Under the pieces are notes generated by a model. That model worked only from the letters and a program-made list of their open reading frames with translations. It had not been told where the DNA came from and ran no database searches. The position numbers and the translations under genes are program-made. Below are positions 34,116-42,057 of a DNA stretch of 54,910 nucleotides, piece after piece. Each line of letters starts with the position of its first letter. The stretch's first letter is position 1. Source of the stretch: Bradyrhizobium sp. AS23.2 (GTDB lineage Bacteria > Pseudomonadota > Alphaproteobacteria > Rhizobiales > Xanthobacteraceae); assembly GCF_001908185.1 (NCBI RefSeq), contig NZ_LGHM01000007.1, positions 1 through 54,910 of the forward strand, given 5' to 3'.

Positions 34116-35669
34116 ATGCGCCGTCCAGTCTCTTGCAATTTGCTTCTTGCATCCGGCCTTCTTGCTCTCACACAACTGATGACGCCGACGGACGCGGCTG
34201 CCGAAGCCCGGCTCGCGCTCGTGATCGGCCAATCCGCCTATCGCACCGTGCCGGAGCTGCCCAACGCCGCCAACGACGCCAGGGGCATGACCGAGCTGCT
34301 CGGCAATGCCGGCTTCAGCGTCACCACGGCGGACAATCTCGCGCAGAACGACATGCGCCAGGCGATCTCGGATTTCGCCGGCAAGGTCAGCGCCAGCGGC
34401 GCCGACACCGTCGCGCTGGTGTTTTATGCCGGCCACGGCCTGCAGATCGACGGCGAGAATTATCTGGTGCCGGTCGATCTCGATCCGAAACGCGAGGCCG
34501 ACATTCCGCTGCAGGGCGTGCGGCTGAACGACCTCCTCAACACGGTCGGCGCGCTGCCGACGCGGGCGCGCATCTTCATGCTCGATGCCTGCCGCAACAA
34601 TCCGTTCCCGGCGCTCAGCGGCGCCGGCCATGGGCTCGCGATCGTCGACACCAAGGCCGGCGCACCCGGATCGTTCATCTCCTATTCGACCTCACCCGGC
34701 GCGGAGGCCGAGGACGGCAACGGCGCCGACAGCCCCTACACGACGGCGGCGCTCACCGTCGCCAAGGAGCCGAACCTGCCGATCGAGGAAGTGTTCAAGC
34801 GCATCCGCATTGCCGTGGCGCAGTCGACCGACGGACGGCAGATCCCCTGGGAAAGCTCCTCGCTGACGACCGACTTCAGGTTCTTCGGCGACGGCAGCCA
34901 GCCATCCTCCATTCCGGGCGCATCCTCCATGGCACTCGCAAGCGGCACGCGCAGCGTCGAGGACTGGCGCAGGGATCTGCAAGGCAAGGATCCGAAGGCC
35001 GCCTATGAGCTCGTGATCGCCGACGACACCGTGCCGGCGTATCAGGCTTACGTCGAGCTGTTCGCGCAGGCCTCCTTTACGCCGCGCCTGCGCACGATCC
35101 TGGAGCGCCGGCGCCAGATGCTGGCCTGGGAGCGCGCGGTCTCGATCAACACCCGCGCTTCGTTCGAGGCGTATCTCGCCAACTGGGACAACAGCGATCT
35201 CGCCGCGACGGCGCGCAGGCTGCTGCTCCGCGTGCAGAACCGCGATTATGGCTTGCCGGTCGCAGCCGCTGCGGCCCCTGCTCCGGTCGCCGTCGCGATG
35301 GCGCCGACCTGTCCGTGCTCGGCGCCGTCGACACCGGCAACGCCGGTGAACCCCGCGGTGGCACCCGTCATCAAGAAGCGCGTCGACGACACCCCGCCGC
35401 GGAAGCGCAAGGTCGTCGAGACGCCGACGAAGCCGCGCCGGCCGCCGCCTGACGAAGTGGTCGTCGAGCGCGCCCCGCCCCCCCGGCCCGCCTCCCGCCG
35501 CCATCATGCAAGGCATCGGTCTAGGGATTGGTCTTGGCATGGGTATGGGGCGGAGGCCGTGGCGGAGACATGGGACGCGGCGGCGACGGCTATCGCAGCA
35601 GATACTGAGACCCAGAGTCGCGAAGCGAAGGGACGTCCGCAGGCCTCGGCCTGCGGACGTTCTTGTTGA
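34116..35669 (+). CDS. Caspase-family (C14) peptidase, C-terminal tail frameshifted
   Basis: The open frame has 517 codons. The signal peptide (LLLASGLLALTQLMTPTDAAA) is followed by a caspase p20-like domain with the catalytic pair His107 (FYAGHGLQ) and Cys159 (MLDACRNNP), then SPGAEAEDGNG and a helical region to about residue 390. A Pro/Ala/Lys-rich tail follows. From the C7 run at 35478-35484 the expected Gly/Met-rich tail (MQGIGLGIGLGMGMG) lies in the next frame, and from the G4 run at 35547-35550 in the third, ending at TGA 35606. The annotated last about 60 residues are therefore probably not native. The peptidase domain is intact. GGAGGTGACACC precedes ATG. It is a secreted or periplasmic metacaspase-like protein. 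Confidence 0.88.
   Translation: MRRPVSCNLLLASGLLALTQLMTPTDAAAEARLALVIGQSAYRTVPELPNAANDARGMTELLGNAGFSVTTADNLAQNDMRQAISDFAGKVSASGADTVALVFYAGHGLQIDGENYLVPVDLDPKREADIPLQGVRLNDLLNTVGALPTRARIFMLDACRNNPFPALSGAGHGLAIVDTKAGAPGSFISYSTSPGAEAEDGNGADSPYTTAALTVAKEPNLPIEEVFKRIRIAVAQSTDGRQIPWESSSLTTDFRFFGDGSQPSSIPGASSMALASGTRSVEDWRRDLQGKDPKAAYELVIADDTVPAYQAYVELFAQASFTPRLRTILERRRQMLAWERAVSINTRASFEAYLANWDNSDLAATARRLLLRVQNRDYGLPVAAAAAPAPVAVAMAPTCPCSAPSTPATPVNPAVAPVIKKRVDDTPPRKRKVVETPTKPRRPPPDEVVVERAPPPRPASRRHHARHRSRDWSWHGYGAEAVAETWDAAATAIAADTETQSREAKGRPQASACGRSC
35633..35667 (+). terminator. Strong intrinsic terminator after the caspase-like gene
   Basis: ACGTCCGCAGGC-CTCG-GCCTGCGGACGT, a perfect 12-bp stem, followed by TTCTTGTT. 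It lies 24 bp after the TGA at 35606-35608 that ends the expected native frame, but inside the longer nominal frame, which supports 35608 as the ancestral end. Confidence 0.75.
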
Positions 35670-35679
35670 TGGTGTTCGT

Positions 35680-35803
35680 GCCCCGGACGCAGCGTAGCGG
35701 TGCGCTGCAGAGCCGGGGCCCATGCGGCAGCGAACTGTGCGGCATCCTGGGTCCCGGCTCAGCGCAGCAACGCTGGCGCGTTGCAGCGCGTCCGGGACAC
35801 GAG
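35680..35803. repeat. Palindromic intergenic repeat element (CCCCGGACGC type)
   Basis: The ends are inverted (GCCCCGGACGC and GCGTCCGGGAC). Inner arms are AGAGCCGGGGCCCATG and CCTGGGTCCCGGCTC. About 124 bp long. From memory this type of element is common in Bradyrhizobium spacers. It sits between the terminator and the SulP gene. Confidence 0.65.
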
Positions 35804-35882
35804 GGTCGCGCATATTCGCCATCTGTCACCTTCCGGAAATGCTGTAGTCTGATCGGCCGACACAGGATTTCCGGGGACCTCG

Positions 35883-37562
35883 ATGCCGCACAACGCTCAC
35901 GCCAAGGAATCATCGAACACCTCTTGGCCGCTGTTTCGGTCGCTCGCGTCCTATTCCCTGCCCGGCGACGTCATGGCGGGGCTGACGCTGGCGGCGATCG
36001 CGATCCCCGAGCAGATGGCAACGGCCCGGCTCGGCGGCTTCGCACCGCAGATCGGCTTCTTCGCCTTCATGGCGGGCTCGCTCGGCTTTGCCCTGCTCGG
36101 CGGCAATCGCTTCCTGTCCTGCGGTGCCGACTCCACGATCACGCCGATCTTCGCCGGCGGACTCGCAACGCTCGCCGCAGCCGGCTCGCCCGAATATCAG
36201 GGGCTTGCGATCGCGCTGGCGCTGATGGTCGGCGCGATGATGCTGGCCGGTGGCGCCTTCCGGCTCGGCGGCATCGCAAACCTTTTGTCGGTGCCGGTCA
36301 TGGTCGGCTTCCTCGCCGGCATCTCCGTCCACATCATCGTGTCGCAACTGCCGGGCGTGCTCGGGCTGGAATCGCCGAGCGGGCCGACGCTCGATCGCAT
36401 CGGCGTGCTCGCAACCGAACTCGGCCGCACCAATCCCTTCACGCTGTGCATCGGCCTCGGCGTGCTGGCCGTGGTCTTCTTCTCGGAGAAGATCAGCGCA
36501 AAAATCCCCGGCGCACTGATCGGGCTTGTCGCCGCGACATTGGCCACAATCGCGCTTGGCCTCGAGAGCAAGGGCGTCAATGTCGTCGGCGCCGTTCCGG
36601 GCACGCTGCCGCGGCCGACCCTGCCCGAGCTTGCGCCGGAGTTTTGGGTACGCCTCGTGCCGCTCGCCTTCGTGATCACGGTCGTGGTGATGGTGCAGAC
36701 CGCGGCGACGACGCGGTCGTTCCCGTCCGATCCCGACAAGCCCGCCGATGTCGACCGCGACTTCCTCGGCGCGGGCGCCGGTAGCGTGCTATCAGGCCTG
36801 TTCGGTGCGTTTCCGGTCAATGCCAGCCCGCCGCGGACCGGGATCGTCGCGGAGACCGGCGGACAATCGCAGCTTGCGGGCCTTGCGGCTGCGGCAATCG
36901 TGCTGGCGCTGCTCGCATTCGGAACGGGATTGTTGCGGCACGTGCCGGACGCCGCGCTCGGCGGCATCCTGCTGTTCGTGGCGCTGCGCATCATCCGCCT
37001 GACGCAGATCGTCACGATCTACCGTCAGTCCTTCAGCGAGTTCCTGCTCATCGTCGCCACCGCCGCGCTGATCATCGTGCTGCCGATCCAGCAAGGCGCG
37101 TTCCTCGGCATCGTGCTGTCGCTGCTGCACGGGATCTGGAGCACGACGCGCGCGCGGCTCGTCGAGTTCGAGCGCGTCCCGGGCACCACGATCTGGTGGC
37201 CGGCGCATCCGCATATCACCGGCGAGCGCGTCGCCGGGGTCGCCGTGATCGGGCTGCAGGCTCCGCTCTCGTTCCTCAACGCGCCGGGCTTTCGCAGCGA
37301 CGTGACCAAGGTGCTCGGCGCGGCACCTCCGCAACTGCTGGTGCTGGAAGCGAGCGGCATGGTCGAGATCGACTTCACCGCTGCGCAAATCCTGCTCGAC
37401 ATATTCAAGACGTGCAGCGAACAGGGCGTCACGGTGGCGCTGGCACGACTGGAATCGGTGCGCGCCCAGGACGCGTTCGAGCGCTTCAGGTTGTTCGACG
37501 CCCTGCTCCGCGAGCACGTCTTCCACAGCGTCGACGAGGCCGTGCGCAAGCTGGCGAAATAA
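35883..37562 (+). CDS. SulP family anion transporter with STAS domain
   Basis: The 559-residue protein carries the SulP membrane domain (about residues 15-400). Its conserved start is LPGDVMAGLTLAAIAIPEQMATARLGG, and FPVNASPPRTGIVAETGGQSQLAG corresponds to the core signature before the last helices. A C-terminal STAS domain (about 430-555) includes VLEASGMVEIDFTAAQILLDIF. SulP proteins carry sulfate, bicarbonate or dicarboxylates. The membrane part is complete, and the STAS motif retains the acidic/hydroxyl region. It stands alone and has no carbonic anhydrase or sulfate gene next to it, so the substrate is open. Confidence 0.93.
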   Translation: MPHNAHAKESSNTSWPLFRSLASYSLPGDVMAGLTLAAIAIPEQMATARLGGFAPQIGFFAFMAGSLGFALLGGNRFLSCGADSTITPIFAGGLATLAAAGSPEYQGLAIALALMVGAMMLAGGAFRLGGIANLLSVPVMVGFLAGISVHIIVSQLPGVLGLESPSGPTLDRIGVLATELGRTNPFTLCIGLGVLAVVFFSEKISAKIPGALIGLVAATLATIALGLESKGVNVVGAVPGTLPRPTLPELAPEFWVRLVPLAFVITVVVMVQTAATTRSFPSDPDKPADVDRDFLGAGAGSVLSGLFGAFPVNASPPRTGIVAETGGQSQLAGLAAAAIVLALLAFGTGLLRHVPDAALGGILLFVALRIIRLTQIVTIYRQSFSEFLLIVATAALIIVLPIQQGAFLGIVLSLLHGIWSTTRARLVEFERVPGTTIWWPAHPHITGERVAGVAVIGLQAPLSFLNAPGFRSDVTKVLGAAPPQLLVLEASGMVEIDFTAAQILLDIFKTCSEQGVTVALARLESVRAQDAFERFRLFDALLREHVFHSVDEAVRKLAK

Positions 37563-37568
37563 CCAGTT

Positions 37569-37931
37569 TCACTGCGCCAGTGTCGGGTGATCCCGCTGCA
37601 CCGTCTCGCGGATCCAGCTTGCATGGATCGCACGAAACAGGATCTGCGCGGTCTTGAGGTCGTCCGCCTTCATGCAGAGATCGACGATGCGATGGACCGC
37701 ATCGTCGCGCATCAATCCATCCGAAATCTTCATCGCGATTTCCATTGCGACCTTCGCCGCGTGCTCGTAGCGCTCGCTTTCGCGCTTGTCGTTTCGCGCC
37801 GAACCCGCTGCGCTTGCGGCGGCAGCCTCACAGATCGCGCGGATGCGCCCGGCGGCTTCGATGTCGCCGAGCGGGCCCTCGATCGCTTCGTCCCAGACGT
37901 CCTCCTGCTTGTTCCTTGCGAACCACTTCAT
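37569..37931 (-). CDS. Conserved small helical protein, unknown function
   Basis: About 120 residues from ATG 37931 (a GTG lies just before, at 37934). It is a soluble all-helical protein: MKWFARNKQEDVWDEAIEG, AAGRIRAICEAAAASAAGSA, YEHAAKVAMEIAMKISDGLM, RDDAVHRIVDLCMKADDL, KTAQILFRAIHASWIRETVQ. The two-helix repeat pattern with Ala spacing recalls a TPR-like or helical-hairpin fold. I recognise no named family. It converges with the SulP gene, with only 6 bp between their stops. Confidence 0.75.
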   Translation of the reverse strand: MKWFARNKQEDVWDEAIEGPLGDIEAAGRIRAICEAAAASAAGSARNDKRESERYEHAAKVAMEIAMKISDGLMRDDAVHRIVDLCMKADDLKTAQILFRAIHASWIRETVQRDHPTLAQ

Positions 37932-38047
37932 CACCCCGCCACCCGTGGTCTTCCGGCCACCGCATTGTCGTGCTCAAGCTCCACCCAGCATAGAGAACCG
38001 CAGCGAGGTCGGCGAGGCAGTTTTTTCCGCGACATTTTGTTCCGCGC

Positions 38048-39373
38048 TCAGGACGTCCGACGTGGCCCGATCGCCTCGAACTGCGCCTTCTGCTCGTCAT
38101 TCAACGTGCCATAGAAATCCTCAAGCGCAGCGCGCACTGACTTGACGCCATCCAGCATCACATCGAGCCGCTTGTGGACCGCAGCCATCCGCGCCGGCGG
38201 CGTCATCACGTCGTTGGGCTGGCACACAGACTTGAGCGCATCATTGACCCTGGCGCTGGTATCCTGAAGCACTTGCAGAGCGGCACGTTGGGTCTCGCTG
38301 GGGTGGAGCCTGGCCTCGATCTCGGCGCCGGGCCAATCGAGCGCGACCGGCCCACCGCAAGTCTGCGCCGGCGATGCATTGGCGTTGCTCGCCGTTGCGC
38401 GGCGCTGGTCCTCGGCCAACGCATTGAATCGTGCCTTCTGCTCGTCGGTGAGCGACCCATAGAATTTGTCGAGCGCCGGTTGCACCAGCTCGATGGCCTT
38501 CACCATCGTGTCGACACGCTGCTGCATCGCCGCCAACCGACCAGGCGCCGTAGCCGCGACCTGCGTTGGGCATGACGCACGGATGATCGCGGCCGCCTGG
38601 ATCGAGGCGTTGCCGAGTTCGTCGAGATTCGCGCCCTGTGTCTCCGTCGGCTGCACCGCGGCTGCAATCTGATCGACCGGCAGGCCGGCGATCTCGCGAC
38701 GGTCGCTGCCGCAGAGCTGATCAAGCGGAATGCTCCTGGCCTGTCGTCGCCCCGCGGGACGTTGTGGCAGGTAGGTCGCAAGACCGTCATAGCCATAGGG
38801 GCCGAAGATGCCGGCATAGATGTCCGGATAGCCATAGCCCCAGAAGCCCAGACCGTCGCCCCAGATGGTGTAGTCGTAGAGATCGTTATAAGCGAAGGGC
38901 CAGAACAGCGGTCCGACCCAGCCATAGAAGCCGCCGGGGTGCTGCCACCATCCGTTGCCCGCACCGTGCCAGCCGACCAGCGCGGCTGTGGCCGCGAGCT
39001 GGGCCCGCGCCGCGGGATTGCCGATCAGGCGGCCATTCCGAAATGCGCCGGCGTGCAGGTTCAGCGCATTGCGGAGATTGGTGGTATGCACGGCCGCATT
39101 GCGGATATGACCGAAGTTCGGACCGCCATGCCGCCCGGCGGCTCCAAACCCTCCCCAACCGTGATGCCCGCCGCCGATATGCGCATGACCAAAACCATGA
39201 TGGCCGAAATGGCCGCCGCCGAAATGACCGCCGCCGTGATGCCCGCCACCGTGACCACCCCCGTGGCCACCGCCGTGGCCACCACCGTGACCACCGCCGC
39301 CCTTCGCCAGAGCCCCGCCTGCCAGCATGCAAGCCAAGACCACCGCGGCAATTCCAAGGACTGGTCGCAACAT
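38048..39373 (-). CDS. Gly/His-rich protein with two CpxP/Spy-like (LTXXQ) repeats
   Basis: The protein has 441 residues from ATG 39373 (GGGAGCG before it). A signal peptide (MLRPVLGIAAVVLACMLAGGALA) is followed by a low-complexity Gly/His segment (GGHGGGHGG repeated, about residues 25-75), then an aromatic Gly/Tyr/Trp segment (FYGWVGPLFWPF). Two homologous helical repeats carry LTXXQ-like motifs (VQPTETQGANLDEL, LHPSETQRAALQVL), each ending in a similar FYGSLTDEQKARFNAL or FYGTLNDEQKAQFEAI. CpxP/Spy proteins are periplasmic chaperones and stress sensors; the His-rich part may bind Ni, Cu or Zn. Metal sensing is inference. Confidence 0.85.
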   Translation of the reverse strand: MLRPVLGIAAVVLACMLAGGALAKGGGGHGGGHGGGHGGGHGGGHHGGGHFGGGHFGHHGFGHAHIGGGHHGWGGFGAAGRHGGPNFGHIRNAAVHTTNLRNALNLHAGAFRNGRLIGNPAARAQLAATAALVGWHGAGNGWWQHPGGFYGWVGPLFWPFAYNDLYDYTIWGDGLGFWGYGYPDIYAGIFGPYGYDGLATYLPQRPAGRRQARSIPLDQLCGSDRREIAGLPVDQIAAAVQPTETQGANLDELGNASIQAAAIIRASCPTQVAATAPGRLAAMQQRVDTMVKAIELVQPALDKFYGSLTDEQKARFNALAEDQRRATASNANASPAQTCGGPVALDWPGAEIEARLHPSETQRAALQVLQDTSARVNDALKSVCQPNDVMTPPARMAAVHKRLDVMLDGVKSVRAALEDFYGTLNDEQKAQFEAIGPRRTS

Positions 39374-39456
39374 CTTACGCTCCCGTAGATCCGCACCAGT
39401 GAGGCATCGGAACGTGTCGGGATTTGGAACCGGTGCGCGGGCCAAAAGTTCCCGCG

Positions 39457-39477
39457 CCGGCCGCGTTACGCGGCCGG
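39457..39477 (-). terminator. GC-rich hairpin downstream of the FAD dehydrogenase gene
   Basis: CCGGCCGCG-TTA-CGCGGCCGG, a perfect 9-bp stem with a 3-base loop. In the minus direction it is followed by a short T-run (ACTTTTGG). It separates this gene from the Gly/His-rich gene. Confidence 0.5.
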
Positions 39478-39498
39478 TCGCTCCGCGACAGGCTGACG

Positions 39499-40923
39499 CT
39501 ACGCCTCCGGCACGATCTTGCCGGGATTGAAGATATTGAGCGGATCGAGGGCCTTCTTCAGCGCCCGCATCGCATCGAGCGCTTCAGGCCCGAGCTCCGC
39601 CTTGAGATATTTCTGCTTGCCCTGGCCGATGCCGTGCTCGCCGGTACAGGTGCCGTCCATCGCCTGCGCCCGCTCGACGAGACGATGCATGAATTCCTCG
39701 CCGCGCCCCATCTCGTCGGCGTCGTTGGTGTCGCAGACCAGCGAGCAATGGAAATTGCCGTCGCCGACATGGCCGACGATCGGCGACAAGAGGTTGAGCC
39801 GCTTGAGATCTTCCTCGGTCTCGCTGACGCAATCGGCAAGGCGCGAGATCGGCACGCAGACGTCGGTTGCGACCACGCCCACGCTGTCGCCGGGCCGCAG
39901 CGCCTTCACCGACCAATAGGCATCATGCCGCGCCTGCCAGAGTTTCGTGCGATCCTCCGGCTTGGTGGTCCAGGAGAAGTCGCCGCCGCCGCACTCCTTC
40001 GCGATCTCGCCGAACGCCTTGGACTGCTCGGCGACCTCGATCTCGCTGCCGTGGAATTCCATGAGCAGCAGCGGCGTCTCCGGCAGCGTCAGCTTCGAAT
40101 AGGCGTTGCAGGCCTTCACCTGCGCGGCATTGAGCAGCTCGATGCGTGCGACGGGAATACCGGTCTGGATCGCCAGGATGACGGCCTGACACGCCCCGTG
40201 CACGGTCTCGAACGACACGGCGCCGGCCGCGATCGTATCGGGAATGCCGCGCAGGCGGATGGTCAATTCCGAGATGATGCCGAGCGTGCCTTCGGCGCCG
40301 ACGAACAGATGCGTCAGGTCGTAGCCTGCCGACGATTTCTTCGCGCGTGTGCCGGTGGTGATGATCTCGCCGTCGCCGCGCACGACCTTCAGTGCCAGCA
40401 CGCTTTCGCGCATGGTGCCGTAGCGTACCGCATTGGTGCCGGAGGCGCGCGTCGAGGCCATGCCGCCGAGCGAAGCATCCGCGCCGGGATCGATCGGAAA
40501 GAACAGGCCCTGGTCGCGCAGATGCTCGTTCAGCGCCTTGCGGGTCACGCCGGGCTGGATCACGCAGTCGAGGTCCTCGGCATGCACCGCGAGCACCTTG
40601 TTCATGTCGCGCAGGTCGATCGAGATGCCGCCGGCGGGCGCGTTGACCTGGCCCTCGAGCGAGGTGCCGGTGCCGAAGGCGATGACGGGCACGCGATTCC
40701 TGGCGCAGATCCGCACCACGTCCTGGATGTCGGCGGTCTCCTGCGCCATCACCACGCCGTCCGGCGGCTGGTTGACGATCCACGTCGTGGTATGGCCGTG
40801 CTGCTCGCGGACGGCCTGCGAGGTGATGAGGCGATTGCCGAAGCGTGCGGCAAGCTGTTCCAGCGCGCTCGCGAGGGCTTTCGGCTCCGGCCGCGGCGGA
40901 TTATTGGTGATGGTCGTACCCAC
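39499..40923 (-). CDS. FAD-linked oxidase, D-lactate/glycolate dehydrogenase type (GlcD/Dld)
   Basis: The 474-residue protein is a PCMH-type flavoprotein. The FAD-binding region contains VIAFGTGTSLEGQVNAPAGGISIDL, DPGADASLGGMASTRASGTNAVRYG and VVRGDGEIITTG. The C-terminal FAD-oxidase domain has HVGDGNFHC and the family-defining GTCTGEHGIGQGKQKYL near the end. The enzyme oxidises a 2-hydroxyacid such as D-lactate or glycolate and passes electrons to quinone or cytochrome. The start is GTG 40923 with GGGAGGAA upstream. It is divergent from a hotdog thioesterase gene. No GlcE/GlcF subunits are adjacent, so a single-subunit D-lactate dehydrogenase is more likely than glycolate oxidase. Confidence 0.92.
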   Translation of the reverse strand: MGTTITNNPPRPEPKALASALEQLAARFGNRLITSQAVREQHGHTTTWIVNQPPDGVVMAQETADIQDVVRICARNRVPVIAFGTGTSLEGQVNAPAGGISIDLRDMNKVLAVHAEDLDCVIQPGVTRKALNEHLRDQGLFFPIDPGADASLGGMASTRASGTNAVRYGTMRESVLALKVVRGDGEIITTGTRAKKSSAGYDLTHLFVGAEGTLGIISELTIRLRGIPDTIAAGAVSFETVHGACQAVILAIQTGIPVARIELLNAAQVKACNAYSKLTLPETPLLLMEFHGSEIEVAEQSKAFGEIAKECGGGDFSWTTKPEDRTKLWQARHDAYWSVKALRPGDSVGVVATDVCVPISRLADCVSETEEDLKRLNLLSPIVGHVGDGNFHCSLVCDTNDADEMGRGEEFMHRLVERAQAMDGTCTGEHGIGQGKQKYLKAELGPEALDAMRALKKALDPLNIFNPGKIVPEA

Positions 40924-41030
40924 GGAAATTCCTCCCGACAGAAGACCGTGGCAAAGGACATATGCCCGGTCAAGTCAAGGGACCGGACGCGTGTCAGGAA
41001 GAAATTGGTGAGGGAAGGAAATAACCAGAG

Positions 41031-41531
41031 ATGACCGCTGATGCACTCAAGGCCGAACCGTTCCGCGCCTCGATCATGCAGATCGAGCCGCAATGGATCG
41101 ACTACAACGGCCACCTCAACATGGCCTATTACAACGTGATGTTCGACCGGGCGATCGACCAGATGTGGCTGCAGCTCGGGATCGGACCGGGATACATGAA
41201 GGAGCGCAACGGCTCGACCTTCACCGCCGAATGCCATGTGCGGTACTTGCGCGAGATCCACCTCGGCGATCCCGTGCAGGTGTCGGTCTGGTTGCTGGAA
41301 GCCGACGACAAGCGACTGCACACGTTCGAGGAGTTGCGGCACGCAACCGAAGGCTGGCTGTCGGCAACCTCCGAAAACATGTCGCTCCACATCGACATGG
41401 GCTCGCGAAAGGTGGCGCCTTTTCCGCCCGATATAGCCGAGCGCATTCGGACCGTCGTCGGGGCCCACAGCGCCGTGCAGCGGCCCGAGGGCATCGGCCG
41501 GAACGTGGCGATGCCCTCGAAACGGGGCTAA
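41031..41531 (+). CDS. Hotdog-fold thioesterase family protein
   Basis: The 166-residue protein has a 4-hydroxybenzoyl-CoA thioesterase-like hotdog domain. It begins with the typical strand-helix PQWIDYNGHLNMAYYNVMFDRAIDQMW, where the Asp/Asn-Gly-His-Met group forms the active-site region, and continues with TAECHVRYLREIHLGDPVQV. Closest in style to thioesterases associated with carnitine or betaine catabolism. The expected action is acyl-CoA hydrolysis in the cytoplasm. It is divergent from the FAD dehydrogenase gene. A palindromic repeat element follows its stop. Confidence 0.88.
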   Translation: MTADALKAEPFRASIMQIEPQWIDYNGHLNMAYYNVMFDRAIDQMWLQLGIGPGYMKERNGSTFTAECHVRYLREIHLGDPVQVSVWLLEADDKRLHTFEELRHATEGWLSATSENMSLHIDMGSRKVAPFPPDIAERIRTVVGAHSAVQRPEGIGRNVAMPSKRG

Positions 41532-41547
41532 CGGGTCCCCTGTACCC

Positions 41548-41647
41548 CCTCATCCTGAGGAGCCCGCAAAGCGGGCGTCTCGAAGGATGCAGGCCACAGT
41601 CGGGCCTCATGGTCCGAGACGCGCTTCGCGCTCCTCACCATGAGGAG
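41548..41647. repeat. Palindromic intergenic repeat element (CTCATCCTGAGGAG type)
   Basis: Mosaic of inverted arms: CTCATCCTGAGGAG at the left and CTCCTCACCATGAGGAG at the right, with CCCGC-AAA-GCGGG, CGTCTCG and CGAGACG inside. It lies between the 3' ends of two convergent genes and can fold into a large hairpin in either transcript. From memory it is a widespread Bradyrhizobium repeat type. A partial copy is at 51131-51175. Confidence 0.7.
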
Positions 41648-41655
41648 TTACACCG

Positions 41656-41826
41656 CTAGATTCTGCGGCCGCGGGCCAAGCCAACCACGGCCGAAACCAG
41701 GAACAGAACGACCGCGATGAAGAAGATGATCTTGGCGATTTCGATCGAAGCCCCGGCGATGCCGCCAAAGCCCAGGATACCCGCGATCAGTGCGATAATC
41801 AGAAACGTCACAACCCAGCCAAGCAT
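41656..41826 (-). CDS. DUF1328 small membrane protein (56 aa)
   Basis: ATG 41826 follows GGAGG. The protein is two hydrophobic helices: [20 protein letters not shown] and [20 protein letters not shown], ending in GLARGRRI. It matches the DUF1328/YtjA family of short inner-membrane proteins linked to stress but with no known function. Convergent with the thioesterase gene across a palindromic repeat. Confidence 0.92.
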   Translation of the reverse strand: MLGWVVTFLIIALIAGILGFGGIAGASIEIAKIIFFIAVVLFLVSAVVGLARGRRI

Positions 41827-42057
41827 GGTCAAAACCTCCATCTTGATGTCTGTCTGTGATCGGCGCGGCTGACGCGCCTCACTTGCCCTGACAATCTCGA
41901 CGTGGGAACGAAGGTTCCGGCCTACGCCAGGTGGAAATTTGCGCCGCCTGACGGAACAAATCGACCTGCCCTGTACGTGGAAAACCTCGCCTGGCCGCCC
42001 CATATAGGGACCAATCCCTGTTAAGAAGGCTCCCTCCCACGACCCCGCGGTGCCATC

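Noticed and set aside
34692..35822. Minus-strand open frame of 376 codons
   Set aside because: Antisense to the caspase-like gene with no domain or ribosome site.
39424..41034. Long plus-strand open frame (536 codons)
   Set aside because: Antisense to the FAD dehydrogenase, which has a full set of family motifs. A shadow.
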